Source: Candidatus Falkowiibacteriota bacterium (GTDB lineage Archaea > Iainarchaeota > Iainarchaeia > Iainarchaeales > GCA-2688035). Taken from it: DNA of 25,413 nucleotides. The position numbers and the translations under genes are program-made. The stretch is from assembly GCA_017610485.1 (NCBI GenBank), contig JAFCBY010000001.1:1-25413 (forward strand), written 5' to 3'. Shown in pieces: positions 15,831 through 23,018 of this stretch. The stretch's first letter is position 1; every line of letters begins with the position of its first letter. The notes beneath the pieces were generated by a model that ran no database searches, was not told the DNA's origin, and saw only the letters and a program-made list of their open reading frames with translations.

Positions 15831-16052
15831 TCACCTGTTTTTCCAGTAAACGGTTATTATGAAGTAGTTGCATGGCATTTGCCTGTAGATGACCTCAAAA
15901 CCCTTAAAGGTCGAAATTATTTTGTTTTGAAGCTTTCTCTTTGCCCCCTTAAAGATTGCGTCAAGCATTTCCCACTTGGGAATGCCTGTTTCAATCATTT
16001 TGTCCTTCGCGTGCTTTGACGGCCTGAAACTGCATCTGCCAGAACTTTCCAT
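15831..16052 (-). CDS. DUF4258-like putative toxin
   Basis: A 73-residue protein (start ATG at 16052) with FRPSKHAKDKMIETGIPKWE, matching the S.HA..RM.eRgI pattern of DUF4258, followed by a beta-rich, basic end (FEVIYRQMPCNYFIITVYWK). DUF4258 proteins are small RelE-fold-like proteins often paired with YgiT-type zinc-finger proteins, as here. Ribonuclease or ribosome-directed toxicity is a family-based inference. A longer reading from 16145 would run through the promoter and is rejected; a TATA-like element at plus-strand 16078-16087 lies about 26 nt upstream of ATG 16052, so the message is probably leaderless. Confidence 0.7.
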   Translation of the reverse strand: MESSGRCSFRPSKHAKDKMIETGIPKWEMLDAIFKGAKRKLQNKIISTFKGFEVIYRQMPCNYFIITVYWKNR

Positions 16053-16087
16053 AATATATTGGTATATACAAGTAAATCTTTTTAAAT
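16053..16087 (-). promoter_or_regulatory. promoter and palindromic operator candidates of the toxin-antitoxin pair
   Basis: On the minus strand ATTTAAAAAG is the TATA element. Two 8-bp perfect palindromes, AATATATT (16053-16060) and GTATATAC (16062-16069), lie between it and the start codon. This is where an AbrB-type antitoxin could bind to repress its own operon. The palindromes are AT-rich and could be chance. Confidence 0.4.
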
Positions 16088-16129
16088 TGGTTGTTTTTCG
16101 CGCTACCGAAATATTATTCCTTTGAAAAA

Positions 16130-16159
16130 GTTTGGGATTTCCCAAACCTTATTTAAAGG
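16130..16159 (+). promoter_or_regulatory. nagB promoter with abutting inverted repeat
   Basis: GTTTGGGA (16130-16137) and TCCCAAAC (16140-16147) form a perfect 8-bp inverted repeat with a 2-nt spacer. It lies against the TATA element TATTTAAAGG (16150-16159) and covers its BRE position. The TATA box points to a start at ATG 16179, i.e. a leaderless message. The layout suits an operator for a repressor responding to amino sugars. Confidence 0.55.
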
Positions 16160-16178
16160 GGGTTTACTTATATATGCC

Positions 16179-17639
16179 ATGGCAGTGCAAACAATTGTTG
16201 CAGAGAACGCCGACATTGCAAGCAGGCACGCCTCAGACATTGTGTGCAGGCAGCTGGGAAAGAAAAGGCACAGCGTGCTCTTGCTGCCGACAGGGAGTAC
16301 TCCTTTGAAGCTGTACGGCATTCTTGCAGAGATGGTTAGGGCAGGCAAGCTCAGCTTTTCCGATGCCGTTACATTCAACCTGGATGAGTATTTGGGGATT
16401 TCGGAGAAGCACCCTGAGAGCTACCACAGCTTTATGTGGAAGAACTTTTTCGGAAAGATTGATATAAACAAAAGAAATGTTTCAATTCCGGAGACAAGCC
16501 CGAAGGACGCGAAGAGGTTCTGTAGGGAGTATGAGCAGAAGATTTCAAGAAAGGGACTTGACCTGGCAATTCTTGGAATCGGGGTAAACGGGCACATTGG
16601 GTTTAATGAGCCAGGCACCAAGTTTTCTTCGAGGACCCATGTGGCGGAGTTAACCAAGTCAACCATAAAGGCAAACAGCAGGTTCTTCCGGTCAAGGAAG
16701 CAGGTTCCAAAGAAGGCAATAACCTGCGGGCTAAAAACAATAATGCAGGCAAACAAGGTTGTGCTCCTGGCCTTTGGGAAAAACAAGGCAAAGGCGGTAA
16801 GGGACGCCATGGAAGGAAATATTTCGGAGAAGGTGCCGGCCTCAATACTACAAAAGCACGGAAACGTTGTGTTTGTTCTCGACAGGGAGGCGGCCTCGCT
16901 TCTAAAGAAGACAAGGATGAAGGCGCCGGCAATAGAGGGGATAAGGCTTTACTCTAAATTCAACCTGCCAAAAAAGAAGAGGATAATTTTCTTTTCACCA
17001 CACCCTGATGACACGCCTGTTTCGGCAGGCGGTATTGTTTCAGCCCTGAGCAAGAATAATGAAATAATAGAGGTTGTTATGACCACAGGGCACCATGCAA
17101 TCAACCAGGGAAAGAACCTGAAGCAAAGAATCAAGGCGAGAGAGCATGAGACAAGGCTTGCTGCAAAAGAGCTTGGCACAAAACCATTGTTCCTGAAATG
17201 TAGGTTTTACGACAATGGAAAGGAAATTCTCGAAAAGGACATGCGGACCATAAGAAAGCTTTTGAGGAATGCAAAACCGGACATTGTCTTTGTCCCGCAT
17301 GCAAGGGACGGGCACCCGACACATGCCCTCTCAAGGAAGACTGCTTTGGCATCAATGCCGGGCCATGTTGAATTATGGGCCTATGAAAGCCCCTGGAGCC
17401 TTTTCGGCCACGGGCGCTTCAACGCGGTATTTGAGTTCGGGGAAAAGACCATGAAGAGGAAGATTAGGGCAATAAGAAAGCACAAAAGCCAAGTTGAAAG
17501 GACGAGGTTTGACACTGCTGCAAAGAACATTGCAGAATTCAGGCGCATCACAATAGCGGAACAGTTCTTTTCACAGCTCGGGAAGAAACCGCTTGCAACC
17601 GAGCCCTATCTTGAGCTGTTCAACATCTCGAAATGGTAA
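16179..17639 (+). CDS. fused glucosamine-6-phosphate deaminase / PIG-L family deacetylase
   Basis: A 486-residue two-domain enzyme. Residues 1 to about 250 are a full NagB-type deaminase: LLPTGSTPLKLYGIL, TFNLDEYLG, ESYHSFMWKNFF, GIGVNGHIGFNEPG. It converts glucosamine 6-phosphate to fructose 6-phosphate and ammonia. Residues about 265-486 are a PIG-L/LmbE zinc deacetylase, with metal-site motifs FFSPHPDDTPVSAGG near 271 and PHARDGHPTH near 373. Together they could deacetylate and then deaminate a GlcNAc derivative, a catabolic route; similar fusions are known in Bacteroidetes. The PIG-L motif has Thr where many members have Glu or Asp after PHPDD. ATG 16179 fits the leaderless promoter; an upstream TTG at 16122 would translate the operator and is rejected. 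Confidence 0.9.
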   Translation: MAVQTIVAENADIASRHASDIVCRQLGKKRHSVLLLPTGSTPLKLYGILAEMVRAGKLSFSDAVTFNLDEYLGISEKHPESYHSFMWKNFFGKIDINKRNVSIPETSPKDAKRFCREYEQKISRKGLDLAILGIGVNGHIGFNEPGTKFSSRTHVAELTKSTIKANSRFFRSRKQVPKKAITCGLKTIMQANKVVLLAFGKNKAKAVRDAMEGNISEKVPASILQKHGNVVFVLDREAASLLKKTRMKAPAIEGIRLYSKFNLPKKKRIIFFSPHPDDTPVSAGGIVSALSKNNEIIEVVMTTGHHAINQGKNLKQRIKAREHETRLAAKELGTKPLFLKCRFYDNGKEILEKDMRTIRKLLRNAKPDIVFVPHARDGHPTHALSRKTALASMPGHVELWAYESPWSLFGHGRFNAVFEFGEKTMKRKIRAIRKHKSQVERTRFDTAAKNIAEFRRITIAEQFFSQLGKKPLATEPYLELFNISKW

Positions 17640-17641
17640 AC

Positions 17642-18115
17642 TCACTTCTTGTAAGACTGCGAAATCTTTTCAAGGACCTTTGAGATGTCGTCCAAGGATT
17701 CGTTCACCGACTTCTTGATCCAGTGGTTGAAAGACTCTGCAAGGTTGTCCTGTTCAGAGTAGGGGTTGTTGTTCAAAAAATAGCGATTCTGCTTACGCTG
17801 CAACAAATCAAGCTGAATCAGCCTGTTTAAGTGGTAGCGGAGCAGCTTTTCACCAATTTTCTTGTGGTACTTGTCATTTATGTAAGCCTGAATCTCTAAA
17901 GTGCTTGGGTTCTGGCCCTTTTTTAGGAGGATGAAAAAGAGCGCGTCCAAAACATTCAAGACAGTGTCTCTGCTCTCCTTCTCCGAGATCAGGCCGAACG
18001 AAAGGGCAAACCACCTGAGGAGAGAGCGCCTGGTTAATTGGACTGAAGGGGGCAGGTCCATCTGCTTGATGGTGAAAGTTTTGCGCACAAGGCCTGATTC
18101 AGGGAGCTCACTCAT
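17642..18115 (-). CDS. predicted winged-helix transcriptional regulator
   Basis: A 157-residue protein, unrecognised at gene level. The central part (SRDTVLNVLDALFFILLKKGQNPSTLEIQ in overlapping segments, then IGEKLLRYHLNRLIQLDLL and RKQNRYFLNN) has the helix-turn-helix plus beta-wing pattern of winged-helix proteins. The last 35 residues look like a coiled coil (NESLDDISKVLEKISQSYKK). Its stop lies 2 nt from the stop of the convergent deaminase fusion. The start at 18115 has a TATA-like AATTTATT (18135-18142) about 26 nt upstream and GTATAC between them. Control of the neighbouring amino-sugar gene is possible but unsupported beyond proximity. Confidence 0.65.
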   Translation of the reverse strand: MSELPESGLVRKTFTIKQMDLPPSVQLTRRSLLRWFALSFGLISEKESRDTVLNVLDALFFILLKKGQNPSTLEIQAYINDKYHKKIGEKLLRYHLNRLIQLDLLQRKQNRYFLNNNPYSEQDNLAESFNHWIKKSVNESLDDISKVLEKISQSYKK

Positions 18116-18186
18116 AGGACCACATTGTATACATAATTTATTGGGGAAAGAAAGTTTTTCCTTCGGTAATACTTTATTCTAAGTGG

Positions 18187-18238
18187 TATTTAAGGCTTTC
18201 CCCCTGGAAAAAGCCTGACTAAACAGTTCTCTTTAAAC
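18187..18238 (+). promoter_or_regulatory. promoter region of the small beta-sandwich gene, with imperfect hairpin
   Basis: CTTTAAAC (18231-18238) is a TATA box centred about 26 nt before ATG 18262, so the message is probably leaderless. Upstream, AGGCTTTCC (18193-18201) and GGAAAAAGCCT (18206-18216) form an imperfect inverted repeat with two extra A residues, next to a second TATA-like TATTTAAG. It could be an operator in this divergent intergenic region. Confidence 0.4.
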
Positions 18239-18261
18239 ATTTTTCAGAAGGGAAATACTTT

Positions 18262-18618
18262 ATGATTGATGTCAGGACAACCTTTACGCCTTTCAAAATG
18301 AAGCTCAGCAGGAAAGAGCCAGTGGTTCTCACTCTCGTGCTGAAGAATTCCGGAAATGAGACAGAAATACTTTCCTTTGACATAGAGCTTGGCCAGCAAT
18401 TCAGCTTTGAGAGATCGGGCTTCAAGAACATTATTTCAAAAAGGATTGCCGAATTCAAGGCAGGAGACTCAAAAAAGCTCTACTTTGACATCTGGCCAAA
18501 GCAGATGGTGAGGGCAGGGGAGCAGCCAATAAGGCTCACGGTAATAGAGCACTACAGGGGCTTCAACTACGTGAAAAGAAAGCAAGTTAAGACATTGTGG
18601 CTTGGCGTGGAAGATTAA
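18262..18618 (+). CDS. small beta-sandwich (Ig-like) protein of unknown function
   Basis: A 118-residue protein with alternating beta-strand pattern: PVVLTLVLKNSGNETEILSFD, typical of CARDB/Ig-like domains that begin with a conserved N-x-G turn, then RIAEFKAGDSKKLYFDIWP and QPIRLTVIEHY. There is no signal peptide or membrane segment, so it appears to be cytoplasmic, which is unusual for such a fold. The start is ATG 18262, with GAAGGG upstream and a TATA box at the leaderless distance. It converges on the large surface protein with 1 nt between stops. The function is not known. Confidence 0.7.
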   Translation: MIDVRTTFTPFKMKLSRKEPVVLTLVLKNSGNETEILSFDIELGQQFSFERSGFKNIISKRIAEFKAGDSKKLYFDIWPKQMVRAGEQPIRLTVIEHYRGFNYVKRKQVKTLWLGVED

Positions 18619-18619
18619 T

Positions 18620-21427
18620 TCACTCAATCTTCTTCTTTTCAAGCTCGAGCAAGTGGACCTTTTCCCTGTATTCAAAAAGCTTTTTCCTGAAAAAGTCTTC
18701 CTTAATGTTTTGCTTGCAGAACTCGCTTTCAAGGTTGTGGATCTTTTCCTTCAGCTCTTCAACCTCGGTGTCAATTGCCTGGATCCTTTTCTCGGCCTTG
18801 AGCTCTTCCTCAGATTTTCTAATGCCCCTAAGCATTCTCGCGACCTTGCCAGGAAAAAGGAAGGCAGTCAAAGCGGTTTTGTGCACAGTGTGGGTTGACT
18901 CGGAGGGAATTTGCGAAATTGAAATAGCCTGCTTTTTCCTCTCAAGTTTTATCTCCTTCTTCACAAGCTTCATTTCATTCTCCTGCTTTGCAATCTTCTT
19001 TTCCAAGGCAGCAAGCTGCTTCTTCTCCTTGGCAACAGACCTCTGCAGACCTGTTTTTTTCGCCGAAACCTTCAGGCCGCCAAGCTTGCTCAAAAGAGAG
19101 GAGAGCCGGTGGGTTTTCCAAAGGCCATATGATGCGATAAACAATGCTGCAAGCAAAGCAAGGACAACAGCAATCAACTCCAATGGCAGGGGCTGCCTGA
19201 CATCAAAGATTATGGAGGTTGTGCCCTCGTTTCCCAGGGAATCGGAGGCAGTCACAACAAGAATCGCGCCTTCGAGGTCAGATTCAGAGAAAAGGTAATG
19301 CCCTACAAACAGGCCATTGCCATCCATCGAGAGAGGAATGTTGACATCATTCAGGACGGCAGTTGCATTGCCGTCTTGCACAAGAGTATTATTGTCGTAA
19401 ACAAGCTTGAACCTCAACTCCAGCTTTTCGCCCAAAATGGCAACTGGCTCCACAGGGCTGACAAGGACAGCAGTGATGTTGCCCTGGCTAATCTCAAAAC
19501 TGAACTCCTCCACACCAACCAAGGCCCCGGAAGAGGCAAAAAAGGAAAGGGTTTGCAAGCCAACAGCTGAATCGGCAGGCACAACATAGGTGCCAAGGTA
19601 ATAGCCGTTTCCCAAACTGTTGAAATCGATGGTTTCCCCACCAGACCCTGTTAAGGAAAGATTGACATTGTCAACAGGGTTGCCATCCAAGTCTTTGACA
19701 AGAAGGTTCAGGTCAAAGGCCTGGCCCCTCCCAACAGCATTAAGGTCTGAAACAAGCTCAAAAGAAAAGTCCTGCTTTTCTTCGTGCGTGCAGCTTGCAT
19801 CACAGGTATCAGGGCCCTCACAGACATCTCTCGTTTTAATGTCGGAATCATCACAATCGAAATCGGAGGTGCAGGCAATGTCACAGGCGTTGTTTGAACA
19901 AGAAGCAGTGCAGGAACCGGCACCATCACACTTGTCTAATGTTTTGGGGTCATCGTCTGCACAATCCGAGTCATTCTCACAGTCAGGCGAACAAGAAGAG
20001 TGCTCACAGTGGGCACCGCACTTTCCGGGGTGGATGCAAGTGTCCTGCGTTCCGGAATCAGAGTCATCACAGTCAGAATCATTGTTGCAGGTTGGCGTGC
20101 AGACAACGCTTGAGCAGTTGGCATCACACTCCCCTGGATTGTTGCAGGTGTCAATGGTTGCGGTGTCAAAATCGTCACAGTCGCCGTTGATAAAGCAGGC
20201 AGGCGTACAGCTCGAATAAGAGCAAACAGCATCACACGTGCTTGGGTTTGTGCAGGTGTCAGATGTGAGGGAATTGGAGTCATCACAATCCGCATCCACA
20301 GTGCAGGCAAAAGTGCACAGAGAGCTGCTGCAACTGGCATCACACGCTCCTGGATTGGAGCAGGTATCGGTTGTCAAAGAATTGGAATCATCACAGCCAG
20401 CATCTGAGCTGCAGGCAGGGGTGCAGCCAACAGCAGTGTTTTCACAGACAGCGGAACATGTACCAGGATTTGCACAAGTGTCAGTTGTCAAAGAATTGGA
20501 ATCGTCACAAGTGGCATCATTAGCACAGGCAACAGAACAAGCCGTATTTGAGCAAGAGGCAGAGCAAAGACCGGGGTCAGTGCAAGTGTCAGTTGTGAGA
20601 GAATTTGAGTCATCACAAGTGGTATCATTAGCACAGGCAACAGAACAAGGAGGGTTGGAACAAGCAGCAGCACACAAGCCAGGATCAGTGCAAGTGTCGG
20701 TTGTCAGGCTGTTAGAATCATCACAGGCAGCATCATTAGCACAGGCAACAGAACAAGCCGTATTTGAGCAAGAGGCAGAGCAAAGACCGGGGTCAGTGCA
20801 AGTGTCAGTTGTTAGGCTGTTTGAGTCATCACAATCCAGCTGCGAGTCACACTCAACATCGCAAACGTCGAAGGAAATGTCTGCAGAGGTATTGTCACTA
20901 ACCCCTGATTCAGAAATTAAGAAATTTCCTATTTCCGAATCGGCATCGCTTCCGGTTGTCAAAACAAAGAAAAATATTTCATCGCCACCGTTCTTCTCAA
21001 CCTGGCAGGGGTCAAGAGAAGGCAAGGCACACTCTGCGTTGTTGCCGGAAAAAGAGCCTGTGCCAGACTTGTGAACACTGTCATCAAAACAGCCGCAGGC
21101 AGAAATGCTTGCATCAGAGCCAACCACGTCAGAGGCAGCATAAACACCGAGGAAGTCAAAGGAATCAGGGTCACCATGGGAGCCATTAACAGGGTCATTG
21201 TTTGAAATTGTGAGCTCAAAACGGTAGCTTGTACTGGGAGACAAAGGGTTAATGCAAGAAGTGCTCGCACCGGAAACCCCGGTCGCTAAGCAAACAGCCG
21301 AACCAGAGCCAATGGTAGTACTGCTGCTCTGATAAACACTCATTGTATCAACAGAGTAAGTCTGGGCAAAGGCTGCAGGAAGCAACAGTAAAACTAAGGC
21401 AAAAGCGGCAAGCGCAATTGTTTTCAT
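18620..21427 (-). CDS. large membrane-anchored surface protein with ten six-cysteine repeats
   Basis: A 935-residue protein laid out as follows: signal peptide MKTIALAAFALVLLLLPAAFAQ; a beta-rich domain at about 23-190; ten tandem repeats of about 36 residues at 193-546; two Ig-like domains at about 548-740; a transmembrane helix (ELIAVVLALLAALFIASYGLW) near 745-766; and a Lys/Glu-rich cytoplasmic coiled coil to the end. The repeat consensus is CxxDxxCDDSNSLTTDTC followed by xxPGxCxxxCxNxxC, with six Cys each (five in the last) and Asp clusters that could bind calcium. Repeats near the N-terminus are nearly identical; later ones diverge. The architecture suggests an extracellular stalk or adhesin signalling or tethering through the coiled coil. 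A TATA box (ATTTAAAT, 21453-21460) fits a leaderless start. Confidence 0.85.
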   Translation of the reverse strand: MKTIALAAFALVLLLLPAAFAQTYSVDTMSVYQSSSTTIGSGSAVCLATGVSGASTSCINPLSPSTSYRFELTISNNDPVNGSHGDPDSFDFLGVYAASDVVGSDASISACGCFDDSVHKSGTGSFSGNNAECALPSLDPCQVEKNGGDEIFFFVLTTGSDADSEIGNFLISESGVSDNTSADISFDVCDVECDSQLDCDDSNSLTTDTCTDPGLCSASCSNTACSVACANDAACDDSNSLTTDTCTDPGLCAAACSNPPCSVACANDTTCDDSNSLTTDTCTDPGLCSASCSNTACSVACANDATCDDSNSLTTDTCANPGTCSAVCENTAVGCTPACSSDAGCDDSNSLTTDTCSNPGACDASCSSSLCTFACTVDADCDDSNSLTSDTCTNPSTCDAVCSYSSCTPACFINGDCDDFDTATIDTCNNPGECDANCSSVVCTPTCNNDSDCDDSDSGTQDTCIHPGKCGAHCEHSSCSPDCENDSDCADDDPKTLDKCDGAGSCTASCSNNACDIACTSDFDCDDSDIKTRDVCEGPDTCDASCTHEEKQDFSFELVSDLNAVGRGQAFDLNLLVKDLDGNPVDNVNLSLTGSGGETIDFNSLGNGYYLGTYVVPADSAVGLQTLSFFASSGALVGVEEFSFEISQGNITAVLVSPVEPVAILGEKLELRFKLVYDNNTLVQDGNATAVLNDVNIPLSMDGNGLFVGHYLFSESDLEGAILVVTASDSLGNEGTTSIIFDVRQPLPLELIAVVLALLAALFIASYGLWKTHRLSSLLSKLGGLKVSAKKTGLQRSVAKEKKQLAALEKKIAKQENEMKLVKKEIKLERKKQAISISQIPSESTHTVHKTALTAFLFPGKVARMLRGIRKSEEELKAEKRIQAIDTEVEELKEKIHNLESEFCKQNIKEDFFRKKLFEYREKVHLLELEKKKIE
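19790..20851 (-). repeat. tandem array of ten ~108-bp coding repeats
   Basis: Ten in-frame units of about 108 bp encode the six-cysteine repeats of the surface protein. The stretch 20514-20596 (83 bp) is identical to 20730-20812, exactly two units (216 bp) away. That indicates recent duplication or gene conversion in the part encoding the N-terminal repeats; units toward 19790 are diverged. Confidence 0.9.
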
Positions 21428-21564
21428 GTGAAATATAGAAGACTTAAATAGTATTTAAATTGCGCACACAGGAGAAAGGCAAGCGAAGGAAAAGAATTAA
21501 AAACCAGGAATGGCATAAAACTAAACGAGAGATAAAAGAAAAATTAATTGAGAGTGGGAAAAAA

Positions 21565-22068
21565 ATGAAGCCAAAGATACGGAGAAAAAACGCGTACCGG
21601 AGGATTGGACCAGGAGGGCCAGGCACCCCCAGAGCATGGACAAAACACCTGGAAACAAAACAGCTGGAGGCCAGCCAAAAATGGCAGTCAAGACAGGCAA
21701 AATCAAGACAGAAAAGCCCAAAACAGCCAACGCAAAATGCAAATTCCAAATCGGAGAGAAGGAAAAGGATGATACAATTGGTTGGCGGAGAAAAAAAATA
21801 TAAACAATTGATAAAGTCGGTACTAAGAGGAGGGCGAAAAAAAGCCAAAAAGAAGAGCGGCAAACAAACTGTTTCAAAAAAAACCACAACAGATAAGCTG
21901 TATGCTGAAGCGAAAAGGCTTGCTAGAGCGAGAGAAAGGCAAGAGGAAAGACGTGAAAAGAGACAAAGAGGCACGCCGTCAGCAGTGCACGGAAGAGGCC
22001 CTAAAAGAGGACAAATTCCAGGGCGAGAGGAAAAGACACCGAAGAAAGCAAAGAAAAAGAAGAAATAA
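21565..22068 (+). CDS. very basic low-complexity protein of unknown function
   Basis: A 167-residue reading frame from ATG 21565 (GAGAGTGGG upstream) with extreme Lys/Arg content and a Lys-only end (PKKAKKKKK). The more ordered part is KNAYRRIGPGGPGTPRAWTKH and MIQLVGGEKKYKQLIKSVLRGG. The frame stays open over 600 nt in A-rich DNA, where stops would be expected by chance, which favours a real gene. It lies divergent to the surface protein. An upstream TTG (21460) would lengthen it to 202 residues. Nucleic-acid or polyanion binding is plausible from charge alone. I do not recognise a family. Confidence 0.5.
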   Translation: MKPKIRRKNAYRRIGPGGPGTPRAWTKHLETKQLEASQKWQSRQAKSRQKSPKQPTQNANSKSERRKRMIQLVGGEKKYKQLIKSVLRGGRKKAKKKSGKQTVSKKTTTDKLYAEAKRLARARERQEERREKRQRGTPSAVHGRGPKRGQIPGREEKTPKKAKKKKK

Positions 22069-22109
22069 AAGCTGTTTGATTATACATAACTGATTTGCCT
22101 TTGCTTGGA

Positions 22110-22922
22110 TTAATCCTTTGCAGAACTGCCACGCTTCTTCCTCAGCCGCCCCCCTTCCTCAGCCCAATCCTCCAAATGCTCAATAAGAGTGCGCCGGGCC
22201 TTCTTTTTCCTTGTTCCAGCCCAATCCTCCAAATGCTCAATAAGAGTGCGTGACTTATTTACAGAGGCAGATCTGCTTGCGGCAGTGCGAACTCGGCTTA
22301 CACCTACCTTGCTTTTAGCAGGAACGTTTTTAGGAAGATGCGCAGGGTTTATTCTGGATTCAATCTCGCTGTCAAAACGGCCATGTTTTTTTACAGCAAA
22401 AGATTTACGACCCCTTACAGCTGCTTGAAGCTCGCTTCCGCTTGGCGGAAGCTCGGCCTCAGGCAGGTCTGAGAATGTAGCGCGCGCCAGATCAGCGTCA
22501 ATCAGGACGCGAACAATGCAGTAATCGGTGTTAAGCAGTTTTATCTTGGATTCGAACTTGTTCCAGGCCATCTTGTTTTGTTCGGTGGACCTGTCCAAGC
22601 TTGACAAGGCTTTGCGGGCCTTAGTACTTTCACGAAGTATCCTTGAAAGATTGCTCTTTGAAACGCCCAAGGAGCGAACTCTGTCAAGCACATAGGCCTG
22701 GCTTACGCCAGCATGCAAAGAAGCCCTCTTGACTAGCTTGATGCATCGCTTGCCTGCCGTGGTCTTTTGCCATTTCGTATACTTCCTCTTGCGAAAGGCC
22801 TCCATCGCAGCATTGCTTCTTGGTTTAGGGGGAGCACAACCCTTAAGGGAACCGGAGGCAACCACAGCAGCAGCTGCCTTTATGAAAGCTCTCCTGGAAA
22901 TCTTCTTTCTTTTCCTCGGCAT
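22110..22922 (-). CDS. unrecognised protein with twin-arginine-like lipoprotein signal
   Basis: 270 residues. The N-terminus KKISRRAFIKAAAAVVASGS followed by LKGC looks like a Tat signal (RRxFxK) ending in a lipobox-like LKGC (Cys29). The mature part is helical and basic, containing KRASLHAGVSQAYVLDRV and LGVSKSNLSRILRESTKARK, a segment that could read as helix-turn-helix. The C-terminus carries a duplicated element, RTLIEHLEDWA, twice with basic linkers. A TATA-like GTTAAAAAAAG (22945-22955) suits a leaderless start at 22922. An exported Tat lipoprotein is the best reading, but Arg/Lys-rich cytoplasmic function is possible; lipobox position -2 is Lys, which is unusual. Confidence 0.6.
   Translation of the reverse strand: MPRKRKKISRRAFIKAAAAVVASGSLKGCAPPKPRSNAAMEAFRKRKYTKWQKTTAGKRCIKLVKRASLHAGVSQAYVLDRVRSLGVSKSNLSRILRESTKARKALSSLDRSTEQNKMAWNKFESKIKLLNTDYCIVRVLIDADLARATFSDLPEAELPPSGSELQAAVRGRKSFAVKKHGRFDSEIESRINPAHLPKNVPAKSKVGVSRVRTAASRSASVNKSRTLIEHLEDWAGTRKKKARRTLIEHLEDWAEEGGRLRKKRGSSAKD
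22160..22250 (-). repeat. perfect 34-bp direct repeat inside the lipoprotein-like gene
   Basis: The 34-bp segment at 22160-22193 recurs without mismatch at 22217-22250, offset by 57 bp (19 codons). It encodes the repeated RTLIEHLEDWA. Absence of any synonymous change suggests a recent in-frame duplication. Confidence 0.9.
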
Positions 22923-23018
22923 AGGAAGTAATTAGGAAAAGGTTGTTAAAAAAAGTTTGCATGAAGCGATGAATTTCGATTGCGGGAAAAAAAGCGGCTT
23001 TAACAAGAATTTTAATTT

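Noticed and set aside
19790..20851. CRISPR array
   Set aside because: The periodicity is 108 bp, in frame, encodes a conserved Cys pattern and has no short identical repeat with unique spacers.
20238..21074. Long plus-strand open frame (278 codons) opposite the surface protein repeats
   Set aside because: It is the periodic mirror of the repeat-coding strand; the repeat codons lack the triplets that would give stops on the other strand. The minus-strand gene has a signal peptide, domains and promoter.
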